Shown piece by piece: positions 24,808 to 33,747 of a stretch of 64,000 bases of DNA. Position numbers and translations under genes: made by a program. Under the pieces are notes generated by a model that saw nothing but the letters and a program-made list of their open reading frames with translations, had not been told where the DNA came from and searched no databases. The stretch spans positions 124,001-188,000 of the forward strand of contig JAFRQQ010000013.1 in NCBI GenBank assembly GCA_017428525.1. The letters run 5' to 3'. Position 1 is the stretch's first letter. Each line of letters starts with the position of its first letter. Source of the stretch: Clostridia bacterium (GTDB lineage Bacteria; Bacillota; Clostridia; Oscillospirales; Acutalibacteraceae).

Positions 24808-25917
24808 ATGAAAAATACCTTCGGCAGCAGCGTCAGCGTGACGCTGTTCGGCGAAAGCCACGGCCCGGCCATCGGCGCGGTGCTGGACGGCCTTGCCCCC
24901 GGCATCCCCGTTGAGAATGCCGCCATCGAACAGGCGCTCGCGCTGCGCCGACCGTCCGGCAGCATCTCCACCGCCCGGCAGGAGCCGGATCCTTTTGAAA
25001 TCATCAGCGGCGTTTTCAACGGCAAAACCACCGGCACGCCGCTTTGCATTCTGATCCGCAACACGCAGGCGCGCTCCGATGACTACGCCGCGACCCGCGC
25101 CCTCGTCCGACCGGGCCACGCGGACTATACGGCATTCTGCAAATATCACGGCTTTGAGGACCCGCGCGGCGGCGGGCATTTCAGCGGCCGTCTGACGGCT
25201 GCGCTCGTGGCCGCCGGTGCGGTTGCCACCGCTGCCCTGCGGGGCAAGGGCATCTGCATCGGCACGCACATCGCCCGCTGCGGCGGTGTGGCCGACCGCG
25301 CCTTCGGCGACCTCGAAGCGGATCTGGAAGCGCTCCGGACGCTGCCCTTTGCAGCGCTGGACGCGCAGGCCGCTGCGGACATGCAGGCGGCCGTCTCCGC
25401 TGCCGCTGCGGACGGCGACAGCGTCGGCGGCGTGCTGGAAACCGCCGTGACCGGTCTGCCCGCAGGCGTGGGCGAGCCGTGGTTTGACACGCTCGAGGGC
25501 GTGCTCGCGCATGCGCTGTTCAGCATTCCCGCCGTCAAGGGCGTGGAATTCGGCAGCGGCTTCGCCATGGCGGAGGGCCGCGGCAGCGAAATGAACGACG
25601 CTTTTCGCCGCGAAGACGGCAAAACCGTTACCGCGACCAACCACAACGGCGGCGTCAACGGCGGCATCTCCAACGGCATGCCGCTGCTGTTCCACTGCGC
25701 CGTGAAGCCGACGCCGTCGATCTTCCGGCCGCAGCAGACCGTCGACCTTTTTACCGGGGAGGAAGCGACACTGCAGCTGACCGGGCGGCATGATCCGGCC
25801 ATCGTGCACCGTGCCCGCGCCGTCGTCGACGCCATGACCGCGCTGACCCTTTGCGACCAGCTCGCGCTGCGCTTCGGCACGGACTGGCTCGCGCCCGCAG
25901 CGGAGGCAGCGCCATGA
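24808..25917 (+). CDS. aroC: Chorismate synthase
   Basis: AroC removes phosphate from EPSP to give chorismate with reduced FMN as cofactor. The 369-residue sequence contains the family signatures VTLFGESHGPAIGAVLDGLA (residues 10-29), FSGRLTAALVAAGAVA and TNHNGGVNGGISNGMPL, and the expected RRPSGSISTARQEPD block. AAGGAGG overlaps the end of aroB, whose stop lies two bases before the ATG at 24808. Its stop overlaps the aroA start. Confidence 0.96.
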   Translation: MKNTFGSSVSVTLFGESHGPAIGAVLDGLAPGIPVENAAIEQALALRRPSGSISTARQEPDPFEIISGVFNGKTTGTPLCILIRNTQARSDDYAATRALVRPGHADYTAFCKYHGFEDPRGGGHFSGRLTAALVAAGAVATAALRGKGICIGTHIARCGGVADRAFGDLEADLEALRTLPFAALDAQAAADMQAAVSAAAADGDSVGGVLETAVTGLPAGVGEPWFDTLEGVLAHALFSIPAVKGVEFGSGFAMAEGRGSEMNDAFRREDGKTVTATNHNGGVNGGISNGMPLLFHCAVKPTPSIFRPQQTVDLFTGEEATLQLTGRHDPAIVHRARAVVDAMTALTLCDQLALRFGTDWLAPAAEAAP

Positions 25918-27140
25918 ATCTGCGTATCCATCCCGGCCGGCCGTATGGCGCCGTCACCGCGCCGCCTTCCAAAAGCCTCGCGCACCGGCTGCTGCTCTGC
26001 GCCGGTCTGAGCGCAGGAGAAAGCCGCGTGCGGGGCATCCGGCTGAGCGACGATCTCCGCGCCACGATCGATTGCCTGCGGGCGCTCGGCGCAAGGGTAG
26101 AACTGGACGGTGATACGGCAATCGTGCAGGGCGCCGATCCGCGGCTTGCCGCAAGCGCCGTGCTCCCCTGCAACGCCTGCGGGAGCACACTGCGGTTCTT
26201 TCTGCCGCTGTGTCTGCTCGGCCGTGCGCCGATGACCCTGACCGGCACGGAAACGCTTCTGCAGCGCCCGCTGACGGTCTATGAATCGCTTTGCCGCGCG
26301 CAGGGGCTGCGCTTCGAGCGCGCGCACGAGGGGATCACGGTGCAGGGCCCCCTCTCGCCGGGCGCATTTGACATCCCCGGCACTCTCAGCAGTCAGTTTG
26401 TCAGCGGCCTGCTGTTTGCGCTGCCGCTGCTGCAGAGCGAGAGTACACTGCGGCTCCTGCCGCCGGTGGAAAGCCGCCCTTATATTGATCTGACGCTGCA
26501 GGCACTGCGGGAGTTCGGCCTGCAGATGACGGTGGAAGACGACCGTTTCCGGATTCCCGGCGGGCAGCGGTACCGCCCGCGCGACTGCGCCGTGGAGGGC
26601 GACGCCTCGAACGCGGCGTTTCTCGACGCGCTGAATCTGATCGGCGGCGACGTCACGGTCCGCGGGCTGAACCCCGATTCGCTGCAGGGCGACCGGATCT
26701 ATCATAGCTGTTTTCAGCAGCTGCAGGCCGGCTTTGCGCAGTTCGATCTGGCGGATTGCCCGGATCTCGCGCCCGTGCTGTTTGCGGCGGCGGCCCTGCT
26801 GCACGGCGGGCGCTTCACGGGCACGGCGCGTCTGCGCATCAAGGAAAGCGATCGCGGCGCTGCCATGCAGCAGGAGCTGCGAAAATTCGGCTGCAGCATT
26901 GAATTGGATGAAAACTCCGTCACCGTGCCCGCCTGCGCGCTGCATGCGCCGACTGCGCCGCTCGACGGCCACAACGATCACCGCATCGTCATGGCGCTGG
27001 CCGTTCTGGCCTGCAAATTCGGCGGCGTGCTCTGCGGGGCGGACGCGGTGAATAAAAGCTATCCGGCCTTCTTTGACGATCTCAAAGCCTTACATATGGA
27101 GGTGGAACCATGCAATGGATCAGTGACAGCAGCATTCTGA
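25914..27140 (+). CDS. aroA: 3-phosphoshikimate 1-carboxyvinyltransferase (EPSP synthase)
   Basis: AroA joins phosphoenolpyruvate to shikimate-3-phosphate. The 408-residue enzyme shows the N-terminal PSKSLAHRLLLCAGLSAGES, CAVEGDASNAAFLDAL, the catalytic RIKESDRGAAMQQELRK and DGHNDHRIVMALAVL. The start is the ATG at 25914, overlapping the aroC stop (ATGA). An upstream reading from 25851 would be a shadow of aroC. The 3' end overlaps tyrA by 31 bases. Confidence 0.95.
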   Translation: MNLRIHPGRPYGAVTAPPSKSLAHRLLLCAGLSAGESRVRGIRLSDDLRATIDCLRALGARVELDGDTAIVQGADPRLAASAVLPCNACGSTLRFFLPLCLLGRAPMTLTGTETLLQRPLTVYESLCRAQGLRFERAHEGITVQGPLSPGAFDIPGTLSSQFVSGLLFALPLLQSESTLRLLPPVESRPYIDLTLQALREFGLQMTVEDDRFRIPGGQRYRPRDCAVEGDASNAAFLDALNLIGGDVTVRGLNPDSLQGDRIYHSCFQQLQAGFAQFDLADCPDLAPVLFAAAALLHGGRFTGTARLRIKESDRGAAMQQELRKFGCSIELDENSVTVPACALHAPTAPLDGHNDHRIVMALAVLACKFGGVLCGADAVNKSYPAFFDDLKALHMEVEPCNGSVTAAF

Positions 27141-27964
27141 TCATCGGCCTGGGTCTGATCGGCGGCAGCTACGCCAAGGCGCTCAAGGCGCTGGGCTTTC
27201 ACGTGAGCGCCGTCGACACCGACCCGGACACGATTGCCTACGCGCTGGAAAACGGCATCATCGACCGCGGCAGCACCACGCCCGACCCCGCGCTCCTGGG
27301 CACGGCGGACGCCGTGATCTTCGGCCTGTATCCCGGCGTTTTCAAGCAGTGGATCGCCGAGAATCAGCATCTGCTCAAAAGCGGCGCCATGCTCACGGAC
27401 GTCACGGGCGTCAAGGCCTGCATCGTCGATGAAATTCAGACGATGCTGCGTCCCGACGTGGAATTCATCGCCGCGCACCCGATGGCGGGGCGCGAGCTGA
27501 GCGGCGTGGAAAACAGCGATCCCGCGATCTTCCGCGGCGCGAACTATATCGTCACGCCGACCGAACGCAACACGCCGGCGGCCATCGACTGGTGCAAAAG
27601 CCTCGGCCGCATTCTCGGCTTTGCGAATATCTCGACCCTCTCCCCGACGGAGCACGATGAAATGATCGGCTTCCTGTCGCAGCTGACCCACTGCATCGCC
27701 GTTTCGCTGATGACCTGCACGGATCTGAGGCATCTCGCGGCTTACACCGGCGACTCCTTCCGCGATCTGACGCGCATTGCGCGCATCAACGACCGGATGT
27801 GGAGTGAGCTGTTCCTGTGCAACAAAGAACCGCTTTTGCGGCAGATGGATCTGTTTCTGGCGGAATTCACCGCCCTGCGCGGACTGCTGGCAGCGGAAGA
27901 TATTCCCGCACTGCGCGAGAAAATGCGGCTTTCGACTGAGCGCCGCGCGCATTTCGATAAATAA
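27110..27964 (+). CDS. tyrA: Prephenate dehydrogenase
   Basis: TyrA oxidatively decarboxylates prephenate to 4-hydroxyphenylpyruvate. The 284-residue protein starts with the NAD-binding motif ILIIGLGLIGGSYAKALKAL and has AAHPMAGRELSGVENSD, the conserved substrate-binding block. It is a minimal enzyme with no ACT or mutase domain, so feedback by Tyr is less likely at this step. GGAGGTGG precedes the ATG at 27110, inside the end of aroA. Confidence 0.94.
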   Translation: MQWISDSSILIIGLGLIGGSYAKALKALGFHVSAVDTDPDTIAYALENGIIDRGSTTPDPALLGTADAVIFGLYPGVFKQWIAENQHLLKSGAMLTDVTGVKACIVDEIQTMLRPDVEFIAAHPMAGRELSGVENSDPAIFRGANYIVTPTERNTPAAIDWCKSLGRILGFANISTLSPTEHDEMIGFLSQLTHCIAVSLMTCTDLRHLAAYTGDSFRDLTRIARINDRMWSELFLCNKEPLLRQMDLFLAEFTALRGLLAAEDIPALREKMRLSTERRAHFDK

Positions 27965-27996
27965 GGACAAACAAACGGAAAGAGAGTGAACCGACG

Positions 27997-29025
27997 ATGA
28001 ATATGGAATTCGTTCGCAAGCTGGCCATCCCGATGGAGGTCAAGGAGATGTATCCGCTCACCGGCGCGATGGCGGCGGTCATCGAGCAGCGGCAGGCGGA
28101 AATCAACGCCATTTTCGCCGGAAAAAGCGAGAAATTCGCGCTGATCATCGGCCCCTGCTCGGCGGATAACGAGGAGAGCGTCATTGATTATATCAGCCGT
28201 CTGGCGCGCGTGCAGGCGCAGGTGGCGGATAAAATCTGCATCATCCCCCGCATTTACACCAACAAGCCCCGCACCACCGGCGACGGCTACAAGGGGCTGC
28301 TCCATCAGCCGGACCCGAGCAACAAGCCCGACCTGTTCAAGGGCATCATCGCCACGCGCAAGCTGCATATGCGCGCCATCCAGGAAACCGGCCTGTCCTG
28401 CGCGGATGAGATGCTCTATGCGCAGAATCACAAATATCTGGACGATCTGCTGGCCTACGTTGCGGTCGGCGCGCGCTCGGTGGAGGATCAGGAGCATCGC
28501 CTGACCGCGAGCGGCATCGAGGTGCCGGTCGGCATGAAGAATCCCACCGGCGGCGATCTGACGATCATGATGAACGCCATCACCGCCGCCCAGCACCGCC
28601 ACACCTTCATTTACCGCGGCTGGGAGGCGCATTCCATGGGCAACCCCTACGCCCACGCGATCCTGCGCGGCTATGTGGATAAATTCGGCAAATCCCATCC
28701 GAACTATCATTATGAAGACCTGATCGCGCTTGCCGGGCTTTACGCGGAAAGCGGCCTGCAGCACCCCGCCTGCATCGTGGATACGAACCATGCCAATTCC
28801 GGGAAGGATCCCTTTGCGCAGCCGCGGATCGCCGAAGAAGTGCTGCACAACCGCCGTCTGAATCCCGAGATCCGCACGCTGGTCAAGGGCCTGATGATCG
28901 AAAGCTACATCGAAGACGGCGCGCAGAAGATCGGCGAAGGCTGCTACGGCAAATCCATCACCGACCCCTGCCTCGGCTGGGAAAAGAGCGAACGCCTGAT
29001 TCTCGACATTGCCGACGCTCTTTGA
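27997..29025 (+). CDS. aroF: 3-deoxy-7-phosphoheptulonate synthase, class I (AroF/G/H type)
   Basis: DAHP synthase condenses phosphoenolpyruvate and erythrose-4-phosphate, the first step of the shikimate pathway. The 342 residues contain the class I signatures LIIGPCSADN, YTNKPRTTGDGYKGL, SVEDQEHRLTASG, PVGMKNPTGGD and CIVDTNHANSGKDP, the usual metal and substrate sites. No fused chorismate mutase or ACT domain is seen. It is the last gene of the operon, an unusual place for the entry enzyme, and 32 bases separate it from tyrA. Which aromatic amino acid inhibits it cannot be read from the sequence. aroE, aroK and a dehydroquinase are not in the window. Confidence 0.94.
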   Translation: MNMEFVRKLAIPMEVKEMYPLTGAMAAVIEQRQAEINAIFAGKSEKFALIIGPCSADNEESVIDYISRLARVQAQVADKICIIPRIYTNKPRTTGDGYKGLLHQPDPSNKPDLFKGIIATRKLHMRAIQETGLSCADEMLYAQNHKYLDDLLAYVAVGARSVEDQEHRLTASGIEVPVGMKNPTGGDLTIMMNAITAAQHRHTFIYRGWEAHSMGNPYAHAILRGYVDKFGKSHPNYHYEDLIALAGLYAESGLQHPACIVDTNHANSGKDPFAQPRIAEEVLHNRRLNPEIRTLVKGLMIESYIEDGAQKIGEGCYGKSITDPCLGWEKSERLILDIADAL

Positions 29026-29041
29026 TTCAGAACTGAACAGC

Positions 29042-29078
29042 AAAGCGCCTGCGAGCCGCGGCTCGCAGGCGCTTTTTT
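29042..29078 (+). terminator. Intrinsic terminator of the aromatic operon
   Basis: A long perfect palindrome (AAAGCGCCTGCGAGCC and its complement) followed by a run of T to 29078. Confidence 0.9.
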
Positions 29079-29083
29079 CGGCG

Positions 29084-29119
29084 AAAAAAGCGGCCCCTCT
29101 GCCGGTGCAGAGGGGCCGC
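29084..29119 (-). terminator. Intrinsic terminator of the duplicated-module surface protein gene
   Basis: GCGGCCCCTCTGC (29090-29102) and GCAGAGGGGCCGC (29107-29119) form a perfect 13-bp stem; on the minus strand it is followed by TTTTTT (29089-29084). Lies back to back with the plus-strand aro terminator. Confidence 0.9.
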
Positions 29120-29148
29120 GCCTGGTTATGTTTGGAGAAGTCGGAGGA

Positions 29149-32100
29149 TCAGCCTTCGTCGCCGGTGTCGCCTTCATCCTTCGCCGTCAGGGACTTGATC
29201 AGCGTGATGATCGCATCCCAGAATGCCTTCTGGCCGCTGAAGGTGTAGAAGGATTTCGTGCCGATGAAGGGCAGGCGGAGCTGGTCGATACGAACGTAGA
29301 CGTGCTTCCACATCTCACCGTTGAAGAAGTTCTTGATATCGAAGTTCTCAAGGCGGATCAGGAAGAAGATCGGAACGATCGTATCATCGGATTCGAGCAC
29401 AGCCAGATCCTTGATGGTGATGTGGTTGTTCTCCCAGTAATACATCTTGAAGTCCTTGCCGAGCGCGCAGTAGAGATCGCCGCCCTCGATGGACACGCTG
29501 AACTCCTCGCCGTTGATCGGGAGGGTCAGGATGACCTTCGTCTCGCCGTAGACACGGAAGAAGAAGTCTCTGTTCGGCTTCCACTGTGCCTGGAAGATGG
29601 TCGGATACTTCACGACGTCGTAATCGGGATCATTGGAATCGGTGATCTCGTTGATGCCCTCGATCCACTTGTCGGGATTATTCAGATCCGCTTCGTCAAG
29701 GACGTGGTAGGTCTTCCAGCCGATGGTCTGGGTCTCTTCGGGCTTCTCATCGCTGGTGTCGGGGAAGCGGATATTCAGGATCTCCGTGCCGGCGCCGATC
29801 TCATCGTAGGCCGCCTCGGGATCCAGATAACCTGCAAGCAGATGCTCGCCGTACTTCGGCGTTGCATAGCGCTTCAGGATGGGATTGCCGTCCTCATCGA
29901 ACGCATTCTCATTGTTGAAGTGCTGATAAACCGTGATGCCCTGGTCATTGTAAACAGCCACATACTTCATTCCGCCCGGATGCATGAAGTCTTCCGTGGT
30001 GTCGACCTGCTCGCCGGTGGACTTCAGGTAAGGCGTCCAGGTGCCGGCGAAGACCTTGCCGGCCGGAGCGGCGGCGTTGATCTCCTCATGCACCGCGTCG
30101 GTATCCTCGCCTCTGTCGGGACGGAAGTTGGAAAGCGCAGCGCCGGTCGGTGCGGAAATCGTCTTGTAGAGCACTTCCTGACCGTTCGCGTCGATGTAAT
30201 AGAAGTCTGCGTCGTAGTTCTCTGCAGCCCAGACAGCGGAGAGCGCCAGATTCGTGTTGTCCATCAGGTTGCCCTTGTAAAGGACTTCCTTGGTCAGCGT
30301 AAAGGTGGGCGCGATGTCCTTCTTGGAGCCGAATTCGATCCAGCCGGTCATTTCATAGCCGTCGCGGCCGGTCACCTGCAGGGTGCCGTCGTCCGGATCC
30401 ATGGTGTTGACGTGGCCGACCTGCGGGATCTTGAGATCCGGAGAGGATTCGCCGTCAGGATAGGTCGAGAAGGTCAGGGCGTACAGATCGATCTCTTCGC
30501 CCAGCGCGAAGCCCTGATCGGAGAGGTAAGCGGTGTTGCCGCTGTCGCCGATATAGGTCAGCACATGATACTTCGTCAGCTCATAGACGGCGACGATGTC
30601 GTGCGGCTCTCTGAGGTCAAGCGTGAACTCGTAAGCATTCGCTTTCTCGTTGACATTCTCAACGGGCGCGCCGGTCGCATTGTCGACCCAGCCGGTCAGC
30701 GAGTAATAATCCTGCGCCTTGACGTCGGTCTTGTAAACCGTCACGGTCGTCTCGGCGGCGTTGTTGTCGGGCACCACGGGCACGGTAATCGGCTGCGTGG
30801 CGTCGCCGTAGCTTTCCGTCTCTTCATCATAAACCGGCACGCTGAAGGTCACATTGGCCGCGAGCTTGGTGTTGATGAAGATCTCCTTTGCGCCGTCGAA
30901 GGTGAGGGTCGCCGTGGTGGCGGTGGCGCTGTAGCCGGTGCCGTCCACGGTGTAGGCATTGGAGCCGATCGCATAATCCGGCTTGGTGTCCAGACCGAAG
31001 TCCGCAGCCGTCAGCTTGTTGCGGAAGGTGTTGACCGTGGAAATGGCCAGCGTGTCGCCGCTGTTGCCGTAGACCTTGCCGGCTTCCTTCCAGTCTTCCG
31101 CCGAATAATCATAAATCATGTAAGCGAAGGAGGAATCCAGCTCGTTCCAGGTTGCGTAATAAGCGAGATCCTTCGCCTCGGTGAGGGTGTTGGGGATCAC
31201 ATCGCTGTCATCCTCGACATTCAGCCACTTGATGAACGCGAAACCTTCTTTGGTCGGCTTCGCGGCATTGACCTTGCCTCTGAGCGCGCTGCCGTAAGCG
31301 ATATCCAGCACGTTCCAGGGCTCTGCGTCGCCCTTTTCGAGATAGAGGGAAACGTGATAGGTATTCGGCGTCCAGGTCACGCTCACATTCTTGCCGTTGA
31401 TGTTATCCATCGTCACGATCTCGGGATCGAACGAAGCCGTGTAGCCTTCCTTCTTCGGCGTCAGGACGGAGAGATCGACGTCGCAGTTCATCGGCGAAGA
31501 GATCGACACCGTGCCGTCGCCGTTATCGGTCACGCCTTCGGGCACCGTTTCCAGCTCGCCGCCGTTCAGGTTGACGACCACGTCAAACGCATCGTCCCGC
31601 ATCACGCGCAGGTAGTTGAGCGTCTTCTTGCCCATGGTCGGGAAGCTCGTCACCATTTCGCCCGTGGCGAGATCCGCCCAGCCGAGCTGATTTGCAATGG
31701 ATTCGGGCGCCGTTACGGCCTCGCCCTCTTCCAGATCAAAGGCCTGGATCAGATCGGTCTTTTCTTTATCCTCATAGAAGTTGGCCTTATATTTCTTGAC
31801 CGCGGGACCGGCGGAGCCGATCGTGAAGATATGCTTCGTGTCATCCATGTGCATGAGTGCAACGGAATCCGCACTGCCTGCGGGCAGGCTCGTGCCGCCG
31901 CCTGCAGCCGTGTTTTCGTTGTCGCTCCACTTGAAGTCCCAGGGAGAGGGCTTGCTCGCGGTCTTCCAGAATGCCTGCGGGCTCATCACAAAGCCGGTCG
32001 TGCCTTCTTCCAGACCTTCCTTGACCGTGACTTCAAACTCGAAATACCACTCGTCGGAGGTCACGGGCCAGACCTTGTTTTTATTTGTCGCATCGTTGGT

Positions 32101-33510
32101 CAGCAGGAACTGCGTCGCGTTGATCTTGGTGTTGCACCATTCCGATGTGATCGATTCGTCCAGCATGGGATCATCCGAGGGCGTCAGATAGTTGTTGGTG
32201 GTTCTGACGACGCCGTTGGTCAGCACAGAGCCGAGGCGCCAGGTGCGCGTTGCAGCCGCGCCCCAGCCGCCGGCGGCAACCGTTTTGCCGGCGGGATGAC
32301 TCACGTTGACCGTGCAGACCACGGGCGTGCCGCCGCCGCTCGTGGAGCTGGCAGGCACGTCATGCTCGAACATATTCGAGCTCCAGACAAGACCCGCAGT
32401 CGAAGAACCCATATAACGGGTGGACTTGATGTAAATCCGCGCTTTCAGCGTGTCGCCCGCCTCCACATAGTGGTCGGTCAGGATCCAGTCGGAGCCGTCA
32501 TTCTCATAGATATCCACAGCGTAGTAAATGAAGCCGACGCCGAATGCGTCCAGACAATCCTCAAAGGACTTGACCTGGCTCGTGCCCTCGGTCGGGGTAG
32601 TCGGGTCATCGCCGCTGCCGTCATCGGGATTCGGGCCGATGGTGAAGACATGCTTGGTGTCATCCATGTGCATGAGCGCAACGGAATCCGCACTGCCTGA
32701 GGGCAGGCTCGTGCCGCCGCCTGCTCCCGTGGATGCGTTGTCACTCCACTTGAAGTCCCAGGGAGAGGGCTTGCTCGCGGTCTTCCAGAATGCCTGCGGG
32801 CTCATCACAAAGCCGGTCGTGCCGTTCTCCAGGCCTTCCTTGACCGTCACTAAAAACTCGAAATACCACTCGTCGGAGGTCACGGGCCAGACCTGGTTTT
32901 TATTTGTCGCATCGTTGGTCAGCAGAAACTGGGTCGCGTTGATCTTCGTGTTGCACCACGACGCAGTGATTTCTTCATCGAGCATGGGATCCGCCGCGGG
33001 CGCCAGATAGAGGTTGGTGGTTCTGACGACGCCGTTGCTCAGCACGGAGCCCAGACGCCAGGTGCGCGTTGCAGCCGCACCCCAGCCGCCGTTGGAAACC
33101 GTTGCGCCTGCGGGGTGATCTACGTTGACCGTGCAGACTTCGGGCGTGCCGCCGCCGCTGGTGGAACTTGCAGGCACGTCATGCTCGAACATATTCGAGC
33201 TCCAGACCAGACCTGCGGTTGAAGAACCCATATAGCGCGAGGATTTGATGTAAATCTGCGCTTTCAGCACGTCGCCCGCATCCACATAGTGGTCGGTCAG
33301 GACCCAGTCGGCGTCGCCGATCTCATAGAAATCCACGGCGTAGTAAACGAAGCCGGCGCCGAAGTCGCTCATGCATTCCTCATAGGACTTGACCCGGCTC
33401 TCGCCTTCAGCGGCGTGCGCCTTCGGCATGATCGCGCCGAGGATGCTGAACATACTGACCAGCATACTCAGGCACAGCAGAAGACTGACGCCTCTTTTGG
33501 TTGTCGACAT
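29149..33510 (-). CDS. Exported protein with duplicated 255-residue module and InlB-type repeats
   Basis: The 1453-residue product has a signal peptide (1-34, SLLLCLSMLVSMFSILGAI then AHAA). Residues 38-292 and 311-565 are two copies of one module (about 85 percent identical by my count), beginning SRVKSYEECM and SQVKSFEDCL, with GSSTAGLVWSSNMFEHDVPA, LTNDATNKN and SPQAFWKTASKPSPWDFKWS in both; they read like cohesin-like beta sandwiches. An acidic PNPDDGSGDDPTTP linker separates them. Residues 580-1300 carry InlB/flg_new-type repeats (VVVNLNGGELETVPEGVTDN, YYATWN, LSAVWA). The C-terminal 110 residues end in WDAIITLIKSL and an acidic tail. There is no LPXTG or SLH motif. AAAGGAGG precedes the ATG. 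Surface structural or adhesion role inferred. Confidence 0.87.
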   Translation of the reverse strand: MSTTKRGVSLLLCLSMLVSMFSILGAIMPKAHAAEGESRVKSYEECMSDFGAGFVYYAVDFYEIGDADWVLTDHYVDAGDVLKAQIYIKSSRYMGSSTAGLVWSSNMFEHDVPASSTSGGGTPEVCTVNVDHPAGATVSNGGWGAAATRTWRLGSVLSNGVVRTTNLYLAPAADPMLDEEITASWCNTKINATQFLLTNDATNKNQVWPVTSDEWYFEFLVTVKEGLENGTTGFVMSPQAFWKTASKPSPWDFKWSDNASTGAGGGTSLPSGSADSVALMHMDDTKHVFTIGPNPDDGSGDDPTTPTEGTSQVKSFEDCLDAFGVGFIYYAVDIYENDGSDWILTDHYVEAGDTLKARIYIKSTRYMGSSTAGLVWSSNMFEHDVPASSTSGGGTPVVCTVNVSHPAGKTVAAGGWGAAATRTWRLGSVLTNGVVRTTNNYLTPSDDPMLDESITSEWCNTKINATQFLLTNDATNKNKVWPVTSDEWYFEFEVTVKEGLEEGTTGFVMSPQAFWKTASKPSPWDFKWSDNENTAAGGGTSLPAGSADSVALMHMDDTKHIFTIGSAGPAVKKYKANFYEDKEKTDLIQAFDLEEGEAVTAPESIANQLGWADLATGEMVTSFPTMGKKTLNYLRVMRDDAFDVVVNLNGGELETVPEGVTDNGDGTVSISSPMNCDVDLSVLTPKKEGYTASFDPEIVTMDNINGKNVSVTWTPNTYHVSLYLEKGDAEPWNVLDIAYGSALRGKVNAAKPTKEGFAFIKWLNVEDDSDVIPNTLTEAKDLAYYATWNELDSSFAYMIYDYSAEDWKEAGKVYGNSGDTLAISTVNTFRNKLTAADFGLDTKPDYAIGSNAYTVDGTGYSATATTATLTFDGAKEIFINTKLAANVTFSVPVYDEETESYGDATQPITVPVVPDNNAAETTVTVYKTDVKAQDYYSLTGWVDNATGAPVENVNEKANAYEFTLDLREPHDIVAVYELTKYHVLTYIGDSGNTAYLSDQGFALGEEIDLYALTFSTYPDGESSPDLKIPQVGHVNTMDPDDGTLQVTGRDGYEMTGWIEFGSKKDIAPTFTLTKEVLYKGNLMDNTNLALSAVWAAENYDADFYYIDANGQEVLYKTISAPTGAALSNFRPDRGEDTDAVHEEINAAAPAGKVFAGTWTPYLKSTGEQVDTTEDFMHPGGMKYVAVYNDQGITVYQHFNNENAFDEDGNPILKRYATPKYGEHLLAGYLDPEAAYDEIGAGTEILNIRFPDTSDEKPEETQTIGWKTYHVLDEADLNNPDKWIEGINEITDSNDPDYDVVKYPTIFQAQWKPNRDFFFRVYGETKVILTLPINGEEFSVSIEGGDLYCALGKDFKMYYWENNHITIKDLAVLESDDTIVPIFFLIRLENFDIKNFFNGEMWKHVYVRIDQLRLPFIGTKSFYTFSGQKAFWDAIITLIKSLTAKDEGDTGDEG
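31816..32580 (-). repeat. Tandem module copy 2 (residues 311-565)
   Basis: Second copy of the 255-codon module, offset by 819 bases from copy 1. Long identical stretches at DNA level point to recent or homogenised duplication. Confidence 0.85.
32635..33399 (-). repeat. Tandem module copy 1 (residues 38-292)
   Basis: First copy of the 255-codon module. Differences from copy 2 cluster near the N-terminal end and in surface-loop-like positions; the central and C-terminal blocks are nearly identical. Confidence 0.85.
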
Positions 33511-33579
33511 AGTCTTTCCTCCTTTGTATTTCCTGTCAATTGCAGGCTATGCCCATTCCGGGCATAATTATACGTTGTT

Positions 33580-33608
33580 ATTATGCCACAAAATCGCCCA
33601 AATTGCAA
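33580..33608 (-). promoter_or_regulatory. Promoter of the duplicated-module protein gene
   Basis: Minus strand TTGCAA (33608-33603), 17-base spacer, CATAAT (33585-33580), followed by a second TATAAT-like box. A perfect hairpin TATGCCC/GGGCATA (33549-33567) lies in the leader. Confidence 0.65.
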
Positions 33609-33701
33609 GCATTAATTAATAAAATATTAATATAATAAAAACTTTTTGTCGTTCCCGCCAAAAACCACACGGCGCATTTGTGCAAGTCTACAAACGCAAA
33701 A

Positions 33702-33733
33702 GCTCCGCGCAGGAAGCATTTCCCACGCGGAGC
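33702..33733 (-). terminator. Intrinsic terminator after glpK
   Basis: GCTCCGCG and CGCGGAGC (33702-33709, 33726-33733) form an 8-bp stem followed by TTTTGCG on the minus strand. Confidence 0.75.
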
Positions 33734-33747
33734 GGTTCTGATGCGGT

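Noticed and set aside
29128..32700. A 1190-residue open frame on the plus strand
   Set aside because: Antisense to the InlB-repeat protein; its repeats only mirror the sense repeats and there is no signal peptide or domain.
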